Below the pieces are notes generated by a model. The model did not search any database and had not been told where the DNA came from. It worked only from the letters and a program-made list of their open reading frames with translations. The translations under genes were made by a program, and so were the position numbers. A DNA stretch of 64,000 nucleotides from Clostridiales bacterium (GTDB lineage: Bacteria; Bacillota; Clostridia; Lachnospirales; Lachnospiraceae), in assembly GCA_012839295.1 (NCBI GenBank), contig DUNO01000008.1, positions 62,001 to 126,000 on the forward strand, given 5' to 3'. Positions 25,880 to 34,274 of this stretch are shown one piece after another. Within the stretch, counting starts at the first letter, position 1. Each line of letters begins with the position of its first letter.

Positions 25880-26797
25880 TTATAATTCTGTAATTGCGAA
25901 GACCATCTTAATAGGGTAATTTTCAAAGTTTACTAACTGATATTTTGTTCCTGAAGGGAGGAAGAAGGAATCCTCCGGATACAGCACGAAGCTTTCCTGC
26001 TGATCCACCAGGTTTACCGTCACCGGCCCATCAATACAATAAAGTGCCGCATCTCCCACATGCAGATCGGGATCCGAGCAGCGCGGGCCGTAGCCTCCTG
26101 CCGGAAGAATAAATTCTCCAAAGTGGCCATAGTCATTACTTGAGATGAACCGCATCAGCATTGGATGCTTTGTTCCATGGATATTGTTCAATTTCTCGAA
26201 GTCACGTATGCCATATACTGCCCCGGTATTTCTTGCCTCCTTGGAATCGACAGGGGGCCAGCAGCCGATATCATCCGTGCAGCCCTGCCGTGAAATATCA
26301 TGGATCCTTCCCCTCATGTCGGGGAGCTTGTCATTATTGGGACCTTTGTAGAACTTTGTCTCTTCATCCGATGGGATTACCGCCGGAGGTATCTCGTTGC
26401 TCCAGGCCTTTGGAGTGATGAAATAAAGGATTCTGGCCTTCTTGTTAGAAAAGTTGTGGCAGCAATGCCATGCCCCTTCCGGCATCCACAGCCCTTCCCC
26501 GGTCTCCAGATAGGCAAATTGTCCGTTACCGCTTCTTTGGACAACGGGTCCGTCAAGGATGTAGTAGGTTTCATCTCCAGGATGGATGTCTAGGGGCAGG
26601 AATACACCCCCTGGACACAATTCATAAATACCAAGCATAAAGGTATCGGTAGTCACAATGGTAAAGGTATTATCCGATGTAAATGCATCATTTGGTGGGT
26701 ATAATGCTGTTGAATAATCCTGTTTGCGGATTAACACCGGCTTTTTCTCCCCTGCCGGAAACGGAAATTTCTCTAGTATATCAACTAATTTAGCCAT
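25880..26797 (-). CDS. Bicupin protein, function unknown
   Basis: A 305-residue protein with two cupin folds. The N-terminal cupin keeps candidate metal ligands: HPGDETYYILDG (His, Glu) and PEGAWHCCHN (His). The C-terminal cupin is weaker: DLHVGDAALYCIDG and PSGTKYQLVN, with Tyr at the last His position. The start is ATG at 26797 behind AAAGGAGGATATTC. It lies between the aldolase and HAD genes in the catabolic operon, so it is probably a sugar-phosphate isomerase or a mutarotase-like helper. Cupin isomerases such as phosphoglucose or lyxose isomerases are possible models, but nothing specific can be claimed. Confidence 0.72.
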   Translation of the reverse strand: MAKLVDILEKFPFPAGEKKPVLIRKQDYSTALYPPNDAFTSDNTFTIVTTDTFMLGIYELCPGGVFLPLDIHPGDETYYILDGPVVQRSGNGQFAYLETGEGLWMPEGAWHCCHNFSNKKARILYFITPKAWSNEIPPAVIPSDEETKFYKGPNNDKLPDMRGRIHDISRQGCTDDIGCWPPVDSKEARNTGAVYGIRDFEKLNNIHGTKHPMLMRFISSNDYGHFGEFILPAGGYGPRCSDPDLHVGDAALYCIDGPVTVNLVDQQESFVLYPEDSFFLPSGTKYQLVNFENYPIKMVFAITEL

Positions 26798-26858
26798 GAA
26801 TATCCTCCTTTTTATTTACTGGTTCTTACTTTTATCTGCCGCTATCTGCTGCTGTTTT

Positions 26859-27737
26859 TTATTTTCCGTTCTTAAAGGCCAGGATAACGTCCTTTGCATA
26901 GCCCTTCATGAATTGGTATGCCTCTTCCTGCAGCTCATGGTAAGGGATTTTTCCCTCTGTTTCAGCGATCCTGTCAGCAACAAATTTAGTTGCTGCCTTC
27001 GCCATATAGGAATAGTAATTTATCTTTGAGCAGCCTGCCTGGATGGCCTGCTTAACCTGGGAGAATTCAACCCCGGATGCCCCGTGCATTACAACCCTGC
27101 AATCCTCAGGCAGCGCTGCGCGTATTTCCTTTACCCTGTCGATATCGAGCACCGGCGGTTCTGCATAAATCCCGTGCATTGTCCCAAAGCATACCGCCAA
27201 AGCATCACAGCCGGTCTCTTCGGCAAATTTCTTAGCTTCCTGGGGCTCAGTAAAGAACTTCTTAATGTCTTCATTGGTAAGCACCCTGCTTTCGTCCCCT
27301 CCATGGCTGTCCTCCTCCGTGGAGGCCATGACACCAAGCTCTGCTTCTACCGTAATCCCTGCCGCGTGAGCTATCTGCACAAATTTTTTGACCTTTTTAA
27401 CGTTCTCTTCAAAGGGTAGGGCACTGCAGTCATACATAATTGACGGAAATCCAACGCGGATCGCCCGTAATACAAAATCGTAGTCACTGCCATGGTCCAA
27501 ATGCACACATACGGGAACGGATGCCTCCCTTGCATACTTGAGCATCTCCGGGCCGATTCTCTCAATTGGGATCAGGGAATCGTGAACCTGTGCATGGTCA
27601 ATGATGATGGGTGTATCCAGTTCCTCTGCCGCCCCGATGACCGCACGGAGCGTCTCAACATTCGGGGTGTTGATGCAGGGAATGGCATATTGCTCCCGCT
27701 CCGCAATTTCAAGAATTTCCTTTAAGTTAACTAACAT
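26859..27737 (-). CDS. Class II (zinc) ketose-bisphosphate aldolase
   Basis: A 292-residue metal-dependent aldolase of the fructose/tagatose-bisphosphate family (FbaA/GatY/KbaY). Zinc and catalytic residues are visible in VCVHLDHGSD, VEAELGVM, CFGTMHGIY and VVMHGASG, and the phosphate-binding end is SKINYYS. It cleaves a ketose 1-phosphate or bisphosphate to DHAP and an aldehyde. The start is ATG at 27737 behind AAAGGAGGATAAAA. It is the first gene of the catabolic operon. A DHAP-making aldolase fits a route from a PTS-phosphorylated ketose to triose phosphates. The exact stereochemistry cannot be read. Confidence 0.88.
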   Translation of the reverse strand: MLVNLKEILEIAEREQYAIPCINTPNVETLRAVIGAAEELDTPIIIDHAQVHDSLIPIERIGPEMLKYAREASVPVCVHLDHGSDYDFVLRAIRVGFPSIMYDCSALPFEENVKKVKKFVQIAHAAGITVEAELGVMASTEEDSHGGDESRVLTNEDIKKFFTEPQEAKKFAEETGCDALAVCFGTMHGIYAEPPVLDIDRVKEIRAALPEDCRVVMHGASGVEFSQVKQAIQAGCSKINYYSYMAKAATKFVADRIAETEGKIPYHELQEEAYQFMKGYAKDVILAFKNGK

Positions 27738-27941
27738 TTTTATCCTCCTTTACGTTGTCATGCCTTATTAACTGCTTCCTACCTCAATCATAGCGAATTC
27801 CAAAATGAAAGTACATATTCCATAATTTCGTATTTTGCACAGTATTTTTTTTATTCGGGCAATAAAAGATTTTATACAGGTATAAGACCCGGGATGGGTT
27901 TTGGCACCATAAAAATTCATGTGCATTTTTGGCATAAAGAA
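27738..27941 (-). promoter_or_regulatory. Upstream region of the catabolic operon
   Basis: About 200 bases between the aldolase start and an upstream terminator hairpin. A GTGCAAAA element lies at 27833-27840. Direct repeats TGCCAAAA occur near 27895-27935 on the minus strand. A convincing sigma-A promoter was not pinned down. The region is AT-rich and holds no gene; the operon's operator is most likely here. Confidence 0.4.
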
Positions 27942-27966
27942 AGCACCCACTCCAAAGGTGGATGCT
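27942..27966 (-). terminator. Terminator of the lipoprotein transcript
   Basis: AGCATCCAC pairs with GTGGGTGCT around a CTTTGGA loop on the minus strand, followed by TTCTTTA. It separates the lipoprotein gene from the catabolic operon. Confidence 0.6.
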
Positions 27967-28049
27967 CCATGAAATCAAGTACAGATTGAATATTTGATTT
28001 TTCTGATTGAAATTCAGGCCTCTCTCCCTAAAAGCCAAGTGAATGAAAA

Positions 28050-28661
28050 TTATTGTTTATTAATTTGTATGCTTTTTAAAATACCCAGAATCTGCTGCTT
28101 ATTGCTATCAAAATTCTTTTCTTCAGCCTCGATAATTACCCCATTAAATTCTTTTTCTAAAACTAGATTTAATTTTACTTTTCCATCAGACCGAATGAAC
28201 CTAATTATTCCTGAAATCCCTTCATTCGTTGTAAACTCTTCCCTTTCTTCTCCTTCTCCATAACTTGGAATTGATATATGACCATCTTGCCCATATACAT
28301 AAATCCAATCATCTTTGATACTGTTTATATAAATATCTATACCGCCTTGGGGATCGCCATCCAATGTGTCAGTCTCTGAACTATTACCGGCATAAGATTC
28401 CCAGTCTTCCGGATAATCAACGCTAAATTTAAACCTCTCATCATAATATGTTTTCGGATTACTAATTTCAAAATTGTCTATATCAGAAAACAAACCAGAT
28501 GCAGTATTATTAATTTTTTCTGTAGGAGCAGGTGATAATGATATCTTATCAGGTTGTTTATCAGGAATTCCAATCTGATTATTTTCATTTGTTTTACTGC
28601 AACCTGATAGTAATAGAATAAAAACCAAAAGTAGCAATGCTTTACCTTTAAATTCTATCAT
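28050..28661 (-). CDS. Hypothetical lipoprotein
   Basis: A 203-residue exported lipoprotein. The signal peptide ends in lipobox LLSGC (about residues 18-22). A low-complexity linker follows, then a compact domain starting YDERFKFSVDYPEDWES, resembling PsbP-like lipoprotein domains seen in other Firmicutes. The start is ATG at 28661 behind TTGGAGGATTTATAA. It lies between the regulator and the catabolic operon but has its own terminator, and its base composition is more AT-rich than its neighbours. A link to sugar metabolism is unproven; it could be a passenger gene. Confidence 0.75.
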   Translation of the reverse strand: MIEFKGKALLLLVFILLLSGCSKTNENNQIGIPDKQPDKISLSPAPTEKINNTASGLFSDIDNFEISNPKTYYDERFKFSVDYPEDWESYAGNSSETDTLDGDPQGGIDIYINSIKDDWIYVYGQDGHISIPSYGEGEEREEFTTNEGISGIIRFIRSDGKVKLNLVLEKEFNGVIIEAEEKNFDSNKQQILGILKSIQINKQ

Positions 28662-28752
28662 TTATAAATCCTCCAATAGTTTCACAATAATGAACATTTA
28701 ACAAATAAGGGTATCCCGGACCACTACGCCGGGATGTTCCTATGAGCTGCTA

Positions 28753-30720
28753 TTATACCTTTGAATTTAAAATATAGGCTAAAATCTGTTCACTGGTCTC
28801 CGCTGTTTTTATCTTTTTCAATAATTCCTGGTTTTCAATCAGTACGTAGAGGTAATGAAACAGCATTTTAACCTTTACCGGTTCCTTGTATTTGATGGCG
28901 ATCAGGAATATCAGCTTAACCTTTTCTTCATTATTCCAGGTAATCGGATTCTTCACCCTTGCTACCACAATCCGGTTTGCATTGATATCCTCCTGGTAAT
29001 GGTGGGGTATTGCTATTTCATTTCCGATGGAAGTGGGGCAAAAGCCCTCCCTATCAAGTACCTTCCGGCAGTACCCCTCCTCCACATACCCTTCCCTTTG
29101 CAGTAATTCAGCCATCTTCATAATGGCTTCTTCTTTTTTACGGGCATTTAAATCTGCTATGATCAATTTTTCATTAAAGACCTCATGGATGATCTCCTGC
29201 AGCACCTTGCTTTGATATTTCCAGTCCACATTCTCCAGGCCTTCCTTGATGATTTCCAGATCCTCTTCCGTTAAATGTTTTGTAATCTCGATTGGATTGT
29301 CCGCATCCTTTTTAAAGGGAACCGTTGAAATCACCAGGGCATCCTTTGCCAGCTCCCTGTTAAACTCCTTAAAATAAATACATCCTTTAATATTTAAATT
29401 AGGTATTGCTTCCTCAATCTTTCCTTTCTGGTACAGGGCTGTGTGGAGGTTTGTCCCATGCACCAGCAGGGCAGGTATCCTGTTTTTCACGTCCCTGATA
29501 CAATTATTAATGAGAAGTGCCAGCCAGGCAACATCATCCTGCCTGAAACGGCAGCCGATCTTGCTCTCTACCCCGTGGAGGTTCGCCAGGCAGATTCCAT
29601 AAAGTCCTGTCAGCTGCTGCTGGATGTCCCTATATAAATCACTCCAGTCCAGGATCTGATATTGCTCACGGATTTTAACACGCATGAAGGAAAGGCTCAT
29701 TTCCTTTATCAGCTCATCATTTACGCTTAACACCTTCGTATCAATAATCGCTTCAATCCCAATGAGAAAATCAATGGCAACATCCCTGCAGTCATCATTG
29801 CATTCCACGTTGTTGTCATTGCAGGTAAAGGCCACAAAAAGCCTGGCGGCTAAATACTGGGCCTCCGCCTCATATTCCCGCTTTCTCTCCGGGAGCAGCT
29901 TCTTCAGCATTTTTGCAGCTACCTCCGAATATTTGGGGCCTATTTTAACTGTCTCTTCCCCTCTGGTATTCTTATTGATCGGCTTTCCTATCCGGACCCT
30001 CTCCAGCGTTATTGTCAGATATTCTAACAATCTTCCAAAAGCAATATCCGTAAATTGTACCCCTAATTCCTGCTCACCCCGCCTAAGCTCCTCCTGGATT
30101 TTGACTAAATCCTTGATGGAATAGGTATTGGATAAATAGGTGTACGCCTTTTTGCTTATTCTCTTATCCATGCCTCCAGTGTCCTGGGCAATCGTGTTGC
30201 GGTTCCAATTCCAGTATTTAGAATTGTTGCACTGGGTCATGGCCTGTCTTATATTAAATTCCTCCCCTTCAAGAATGATGCCTTGATTCCGCACCCGTTT
30301 AATCCTGACATGGAATTCTAACAGCTCTTTCTCAATCCGTTCCAAATCCTTTTGGATCGTATTTTTACTAACGGATAACTCATCCATAAATAATTGGATG
30401 GTATAGTTTGCCTGAAACAAAAACAAGGTTTCCAGGATGTATTCCTTCCGGAAGGTATAAAATTCCGAGGTCTGCCTGACCTCCTGGTTTAAGGCGCTTA
30501 TGATGGCGCTCCTCTGCTCCGGCGTGGCTATCAGGCACAGACCCTTTTTGGGAATGCTTTGCAGCACTACATTGAATTTTTCAAGCTCCTCTTTTATATG
30601 TGATAAATTATGTTTAATATTACTAGCAGATATACCCGTCATTTCAGCCAGGGAGCTGGCTGTAATATAACCTTCTACCTCCACAATGCTTCTTATAACC
30701 TTCTCACTTATGATATCCAT
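28753..30720 (-). CDS. PRD-domain transcriptional regulator, MtlR/LicR-like, with degenerate PRDs
   Basis: A 655-residue multidomain PTS-controlled regulator. It has two N-terminal HTH domains (about 1-170), PRD1 and PRD2 in the middle, an EIIB-like segment (about 415-510) and a C-terminal EIIA-like domain with GNEIAIPHHYQE. PRD histidines that HPr and EII normally phosphorylate appear replaced: LLEYLTITLERV and AQYLAARLFVA in PRD1, EMSLSFMRVKI and DDVAWLALLINN in PRD2. No Cys is seen at the EIIB position (LVHGTNLHTAL). The start is ATG at 30720 behind GGAAGGATCAG; the longer frame to 30858 was rejected. It is probably the regulator of the adjacent catabolic and PTS operons. Confidence 0.8.
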   Translation of the reverse strand: MDIISEKVIRSIVEVEGYITASSLAEMTGISASNIKHNLSHIKEELEKFNVVLQSIPKKGLCLIATPEQRSAIISALNQEVRQTSEFYTFRKEYILETLFLFQANYTIQLFMDELSVSKNTIQKDLERIEKELLEFHVRIKRVRNQGIILEGEEFNIRQAMTQCNNSKYWNWNRNTIAQDTGGMDKRISKKAYTYLSNTYSIKDLVKIQEELRRGEQELGVQFTDIAFGRLLEYLTITLERVRIGKPINKNTRGEETVKIGPKYSEVAAKMLKKLLPERKREYEAEAQYLAARLFVAFTCNDNNVECNDDCRDVAIDFLIGIEAIIDTKVLSVNDELIKEMSLSFMRVKIREQYQILDWSDLYRDIQQQLTGLYGICLANLHGVESKIGCRFRQDDVAWLALLINNCIRDVKNRIPALLVHGTNLHTALYQKGKIEEAIPNLNIKGCIYFKEFNRELAKDALVISTVPFKKDADNPIEITKHLTEEDLEIIKEGLENVDWKYQSKVLQEIIHEVFNEKLIIADLNARKKEEAIMKMAELLQREGYVEEGYCRKVLDREGFCPTSIGNEIAIPHHYQEDINANRIVVARVKNPITWNNEEKVKLIFLIAIKYKEPVKVKMLFHYLYVLIENQELLKKIKTAETSEQILAYILNSKV

Positions 30721-30824
30721 AATCTGATCCTTCCGCATATATTTAACATAATTGGCCTCTCTTCTGTGATTATAGCAACATAAGCTGTTTCTTTCAACAA
30801 CAACGAACAGGGGAAGAGGAATAT

Positions 30825-30873
30825 ATTGTACCGTCTTTGTTATAGCTAGTGTAAACAAATTAATTAGTTTACA
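30825..30873 (-). promoter_or_regulatory. Promoter with 24-base palindrome upstream of the regulator
   Basis: A near-perfect palindrome at 30850-30873 has arms TGTAAAC/GTTTACA around AATTAATT, 22 of 24 positions symmetric. On the minus strand one arm supplies TTTACA as a -35, and TACAAT lies 19 bases on as a -10 (30825-30830). It could be an operator for autoregulation of the PRD regulator. Confidence 0.5.
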
Positions 30874-30881
30874 TTATGTGT

Positions 30882-30926
30882 AAAAGGCAACCAGTAAAAC
30901 GAAAGTATACCGGTTATTGCCCTTTT
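30882..30926 (-). terminator. Terminator-like hairpin
   Basis: AAAAGGCAA pairs with TTGCCCTTTT with further pairing inside. On the minus strand it follows the ABC ATPase gene and precedes the regulator. A second terminator lies just before it. Confidence 0.5.
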
Positions 30927-30934
30927 ATATGAAA

Positions 30935-30978
30935 AACCATGTATAAAAAGAGTTTGACTTCTCTTAATATACATGGTT
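30935..30978 (-). terminator. Terminator of the TrpXYZ-like transporter operon
   Basis: AACCATGTAT pairs with ATACATGGTT, with inner AAGAG/CTCTT pairing. On the minus strand TTTTTCAT follows the stem, giving a U-tract. It lies 97 bases after the ATPase stop codon. Confidence 0.7.
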
Positions 30979-31075
30979 CTTGTTCATTTTAATCAAAAAT
31001 ATCCGTCTGCAAAATTCCGTCTTAATTATTATAAATTGAAGTATTGCCCCAGTCTATTTCTATATCCCCCCCAAC

Positions 31076-31849
31076 CTAATTTCCACATTCAATGCTGATT
31101 TGGTTGAACTTATCCAGGATATCCTCAATAGCTATGGCGTTCTTCTCCTCATCGGCCTTATCGATTATCACTTCCCCCTGATGCATCATGAGCAGCCGGT
31201 TTCCGTATTCTACGGCATAGCGGAGATTATGGGTAACCATAATTGTGGTTAATTTCTTTTCCCTCACCACCTGGCCCGTTAGCTGCATAATCAATTCTGC
31301 CGTCTTGGGATCCAGTGCGGCGGTATGTTCGTCCAGGATTAAGAATTCTATCGGCGTCATAGTAGCCATCATCAGGGATAAGGCCTGTCTTTGTCCTCCT
31401 GACAGGGAGCCTACGGGCACCTCCAGCTTATCCTCCAGCCCCAGGTTCAGCGACTGCAAAATCTCCCGGTAGTTGGTGCGTCTTTTCTTATCGGTTCCCC
31501 TGGACAGGTTAAAGCTCTTTCCCTTATTATCCGCCAGGGACATGTTCTCAAGAATTGTCATGGTGGGGCAGGTTCCCATTGCAGGGTTCTGGTAAACTCT
31601 TCCGATCCTTCTCTGTCTCTTATGCTCCGGCATGTAGGTAATATCCTCCTGGCCAATGACAATCCTGCCACTGTCAATCGGTATGCTGCCGCAAATGATG
31701 TTTAACATGGAGGTTTTGCCGGAGCCGTTGCTCCCGACCACGGAGATGAATTCGCCCTCCTGTACCGTCAGGTTAAAATCACGGAAGAGGCACATCTCAT
31801 TGACCGTTCCCGGATTATAGTATTTATTGATGTTCTCCAGCTTAATCAC
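31076..31849 (-). CDS. ABC transporter ATP-binding protein (TrpZ-like)
   Basis: A 257-residue ATPase with Walker A GSNGSGKTS, signature LSGGQRQALSLMMATM and Walker B FLILDEHTAALD. It energises import by the adjacent permease. The start is GTG at 31849 and the gene overlaps the permease stop by eight bases, implying coupling. The set of ABC_sub_bind lipoprotein, BPD_transp_2 permease and this ATPase behind a T-box matches the predicted tryptophan transporter TrpXYZ of Firmicutes. Specificity rests on the T-box codon and has not been tested here. Confidence 0.88.
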   Translation of the reverse strand: MIKLENINKYYNPGTVNEMCLFRDFNLTVQEGEFISVVGSNGSGKTSMLNIICGSIPIDSGRIVIGQEDITYMPEHKRQRRIGRVYQNPAMGTCPTMTILENMSLADNKGKSFNLSRGTDKKRRTNYREILQSLNLGLEDKLEVPVGSLSGGQRQALSLMMATMTPIEFLILDEHTAALDPKTAELIMQLTGQVVREKKLTTIMVTHNLRYAVEYGNRLLMMHQGEVIIDKADEEKNAIAIEDILDKFNQISIECGN

Positions 31850-32774
31850 CCGCTCTCACCCTCCTTTTACGGCCATTGCTGACCACTAAGATAATAAGGA
31901 ACAGTAAGGCCGTGATCAGCTTTAGGTCAGAAGCCTCCATTCCTGCCGCGATTGCCACAGCGACACAGGCCTTATAAAGAATTGCCCCTATCACAACAGC
32001 CGTCGTGGCCTTTACGGTAATACCCTTTTTGAATAATCCATTCGCTTTAATAAAAGGCTTCCGCTTAAATAAGTTCGTTCCGATGATTACACTTGCCAGT
32101 CCAATGACTATGGTTCCCGTACCGGTAGATATTTCAAAGAATCCGCTCTTCTGGGCATAGATACTTCCGGCAAGGGCTACAAAGGCATTCGCAATAGCGA
32201 GGCCGATAATCTTTACCGTACCTTTATCCTTCGCCAATGCGGTTACCAGCACCTCATTATCGCCAACAGCCCTTAAGAGGTATCCTGATTTTGTCTTTAA
32301 ATACCCGTCCAGCAATAGCTTCATGATAACTGCAATAATAAGGAGCAGTACCAGCATGGTATATGGCTGCAGCACCTTTGGCACCACGGTCTTAAAAAAT
32401 GCATTCTTAAAAATAGTATCCTGTGAAAAAATCGGCAGGTTCGCTTTCCCTGCAATCCTTAAATTAAGGGAATACAGAGCCGTCATCATAATAATACCTG
32501 ACAGCAGGTCCCTGACTTTTAGCTTAACGTGGATCAGCCCCGTCAGCATGCCGGCACAGGCTCCTATGAGAAAGGAGATAAACAGTGTCAGGACTGGGTT
32601 CACTCCTGCTATAATTAATACCGCCGTTACGGCACTGCCCAGCGGGAATGTTCCGTCTACGGACAGATCGGGAAAGTCCAGTATCTTATAAGTAATATAT
32701 ACACCCATAGCCATGATGGCATATACTAAGCCTTCCTCCAATACTCCCAGGATGATTGATATAATCGCTGACAT
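31842..32774 (-). CDS. ABC transporter permease (TrpY-like, BPD_transp_2)
   Basis: A 310-residue membrane permease of the branched-chain amino acid/ribose permease superfamily, with about eight hydrophobic segments. FPDLSVDGTFPLGSAV and VGDNEVLVTALAKDKGTVKIIGLAIANA are typical of this subfamily. GATTAGGAGG precedes its ATG. It lies between the binding protein and ATPase genes. It is likely to carry tryptophan or another indole-type amino acid, judged from the T-box alone. Confidence 0.88.
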   Translation of the reverse strand: MSAIISIILGVLEEGLVYAIMAMGVYITYKILDFPDLSVDGTFPLGSAVTAVLIIAGVNPVLTLFISFLIGACAGMLTGLIHVKLKVRDLLSGIIMMTALYSLNLRIAGKANLPIFSQDTIFKNAFFKTVVPKVLQPYTMLVLLLIIAVIMKLLLDGYLKTKSGYLLRAVGDNEVLVTALAKDKGTVKIIGLAIANAFVALAGSIYAQKSGFFEISTGTGTIVIGLASVIIGTNLFKRKPFIKANGLFKKGITVKATTAVVIGAILYKACVAVAIAAGMEASDLKLITALLFLIILVVSNGRKRRVRAGD

Positions 32775-32863
32775 GTTCTACCTCCTAATCCCCCTCTAGA
32801 TTCTTCCCTTAAAAATTTCCCCTAAAACAGCCTTCCACTATGAAGCTGCTCTTTCTCCGCGCT

Positions 32864-33853
32864 TTATTCACTAATTGTATCAAACATTTCCTTCGCACTG
32901 CTTACCAGATCCTCCGGCAGGGTGATTCCCAAATTGGACGCTACCGCAGAATTCCCATAGAAGGCCGCTTCGTCAATTACTTCAAAATTAATTTCACTTG
33001 CCTTTTTCTCTCCGCTGAGCACCTGCGCCGCCATAAGGCCCGTTTGCTTTCCAAGGTCATAATAATCTAAGCCCACTGCCGCAAGGCATCCAATCTTAAC
33101 CTGCTCTATCTCGCTTCCAAATACGGGAATATTCTTTGCAGCGGCCTTCTCTAAGATTACCGGCAAGGAGCTTACAACCGTATTATCCGTTAAATTATTG
33201 ATACAGTCTACCTTTCCTAATAAATTATCTGCCGCCAGGGGAATATCAGCCGTAGTTGAAATACCGCTTTCTACGATCTCAAAGCCATAATCGCCAGCCA
33301 CCGCCTTATATTCTTCAATCGCGGACACAGAATTAACCTCACTGGTACTATACATAATTCCGATGGTCTTTGCATCCGGCAACACCTTGCGGATCATTTC
33401 CAACTGCATCTCTACAGGCAGCTTGTCGCTGGTACCTGTAATATTGCCTACCGGTGTCCGGTCAGCATTTGCCAGCTCCGCAGCTACCGGATCCGTCACA
33501 GCCGTAAAAATAACCGGAATATCCTTATCCTGGGCTGCCCCAAAGGCACTCTGTGCCATAGGTGTGGCAATGCCACAGATTAAATCCACCTTATTCGCTA
33601 CAAAATTATTGGCGATCTGGGATGCAATGGCACCATCCGCCTGGGCATTTTCAAAATCAACCTTCAGGTTTTTTCCTTCCACATATCCCTTTTCAGCTAA
33701 GCCTGCAAGGAAGCCTTCCCTGCAGTTATCAAGGGAGCCATGCTCTGCAAACTGGCCAATCCCAATGGTAACACTATCTCCCTTTGTTCCACAGCCCGCC
33801 ATCAGGCTCACCGCCAGTACTGCAACTAATAATACTGATAACACTTTTTTCAT
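32864..33853 (-). CDS. ABC transporter substrate-binding lipoprotein (TrpX-like)
   Basis: A 329-residue binding protein of the ABC_sub_bind family. The signal peptide MKKVLSVLLVAVLAVSLMAGC ends in a lipobox, and the mature part has VTIGIGQFAEHGSLDNCREGF, GIATPMAQSAF and DPVAAELANAD, typical of the family. The start is ATG at 33853 behind GGAGGATAATT; the frame extending to 34039 runs into the T-box terminator and was rejected. Together with the permease and ATPase it forms a T-box-controlled importer. Confidence 0.9.
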   Translation of the reverse strand: MKKVLSVLLVAVLAVSLMAGCGTKGDSVTIGIGQFAEHGSLDNCREGFLAGLAEKGYVEGKNLKVDFENAQADGAIASQIANNFVANKVDLICGIATPMAQSAFGAAQDKDIPVIFTAVTDPVAAELANADRTPVGNITGTSDKLPVEMQLEMIRKVLPDAKTIGIMYSTSEVNSVSAIEEYKAVAGDYGFEIVESGISTTADIPLAADNLLGKVDCINNLTDNTVVSSLPVILEKAAAKNIPVFGSEIEQVKIGCLAAVGLDYYDLGKQTGLMAAQVLSGEKKASEINFEVIDEAAFYGNSAVASNLGITLPEDLVSSAKEMFDTISE

Positions 33854-33984
33854 AATTATCCTCCATTCTGCCGCCTTGCGGCCAGGCACCAAGAAAAACA
33901 GAAAGCCGTATCGATTGCCACCGTCCCTCATCTGCATTTTGTGTCCGGGAATCCGCTTATGCCGCTGATTAGCAATAAAAGGCA

Positions 33985-34248
33985 TAAAAAAAATCCCAAG
34001 TATTTTCATACTTGAGACGAATAAAATCCGCGGTACCACTCAATTTGACAAATGAATCCAATTCATTGTCCGCTCTTTCATATACGAACATATATGCCAT
34101 GTTAATAACGGTTATGGTTTCCGTCAACTCCTACTATGAATTCGGGGTTGCCCTCAAAAGCCCATTCAGCTAAAAACTTCATATCGCTTCCCACCAATAG
34201 CGACTCTCTGGAATGTCGTACTAAAGCCTACTCTTCTTTCTCAACGGT
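33985..34248 (-). promoter_or_regulatory. T-box leader, tryptophan specifier, upstream of ABC importer
   Basis: Read on the minus strand, the leader starts ACCGTTGAGAAAGAAGAGTAG at about 34248, has an AGAGAG motif with GGTGGG loop, and the T-box GAGTGGTACCGCGG (complement of 34028-34041). The terminator CAAGTAT/ATACTTG is followed by eight Ts near 33985-34015. The specifier TGG (complement of 34162-34164) lies in GCTGAATGGGCTT, the same context as in the trpB T-box. This points to control by uncharged tRNA-Trp. Confidence 0.92.
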
Positions 34249-34274
34249 TTCATTTATTTATTTTGTTAAACTAA

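Noticed and set aside
33363-33968. 201-codon frame on the plus strand
   Set aside because: Antisense to the TrpX-like gene.
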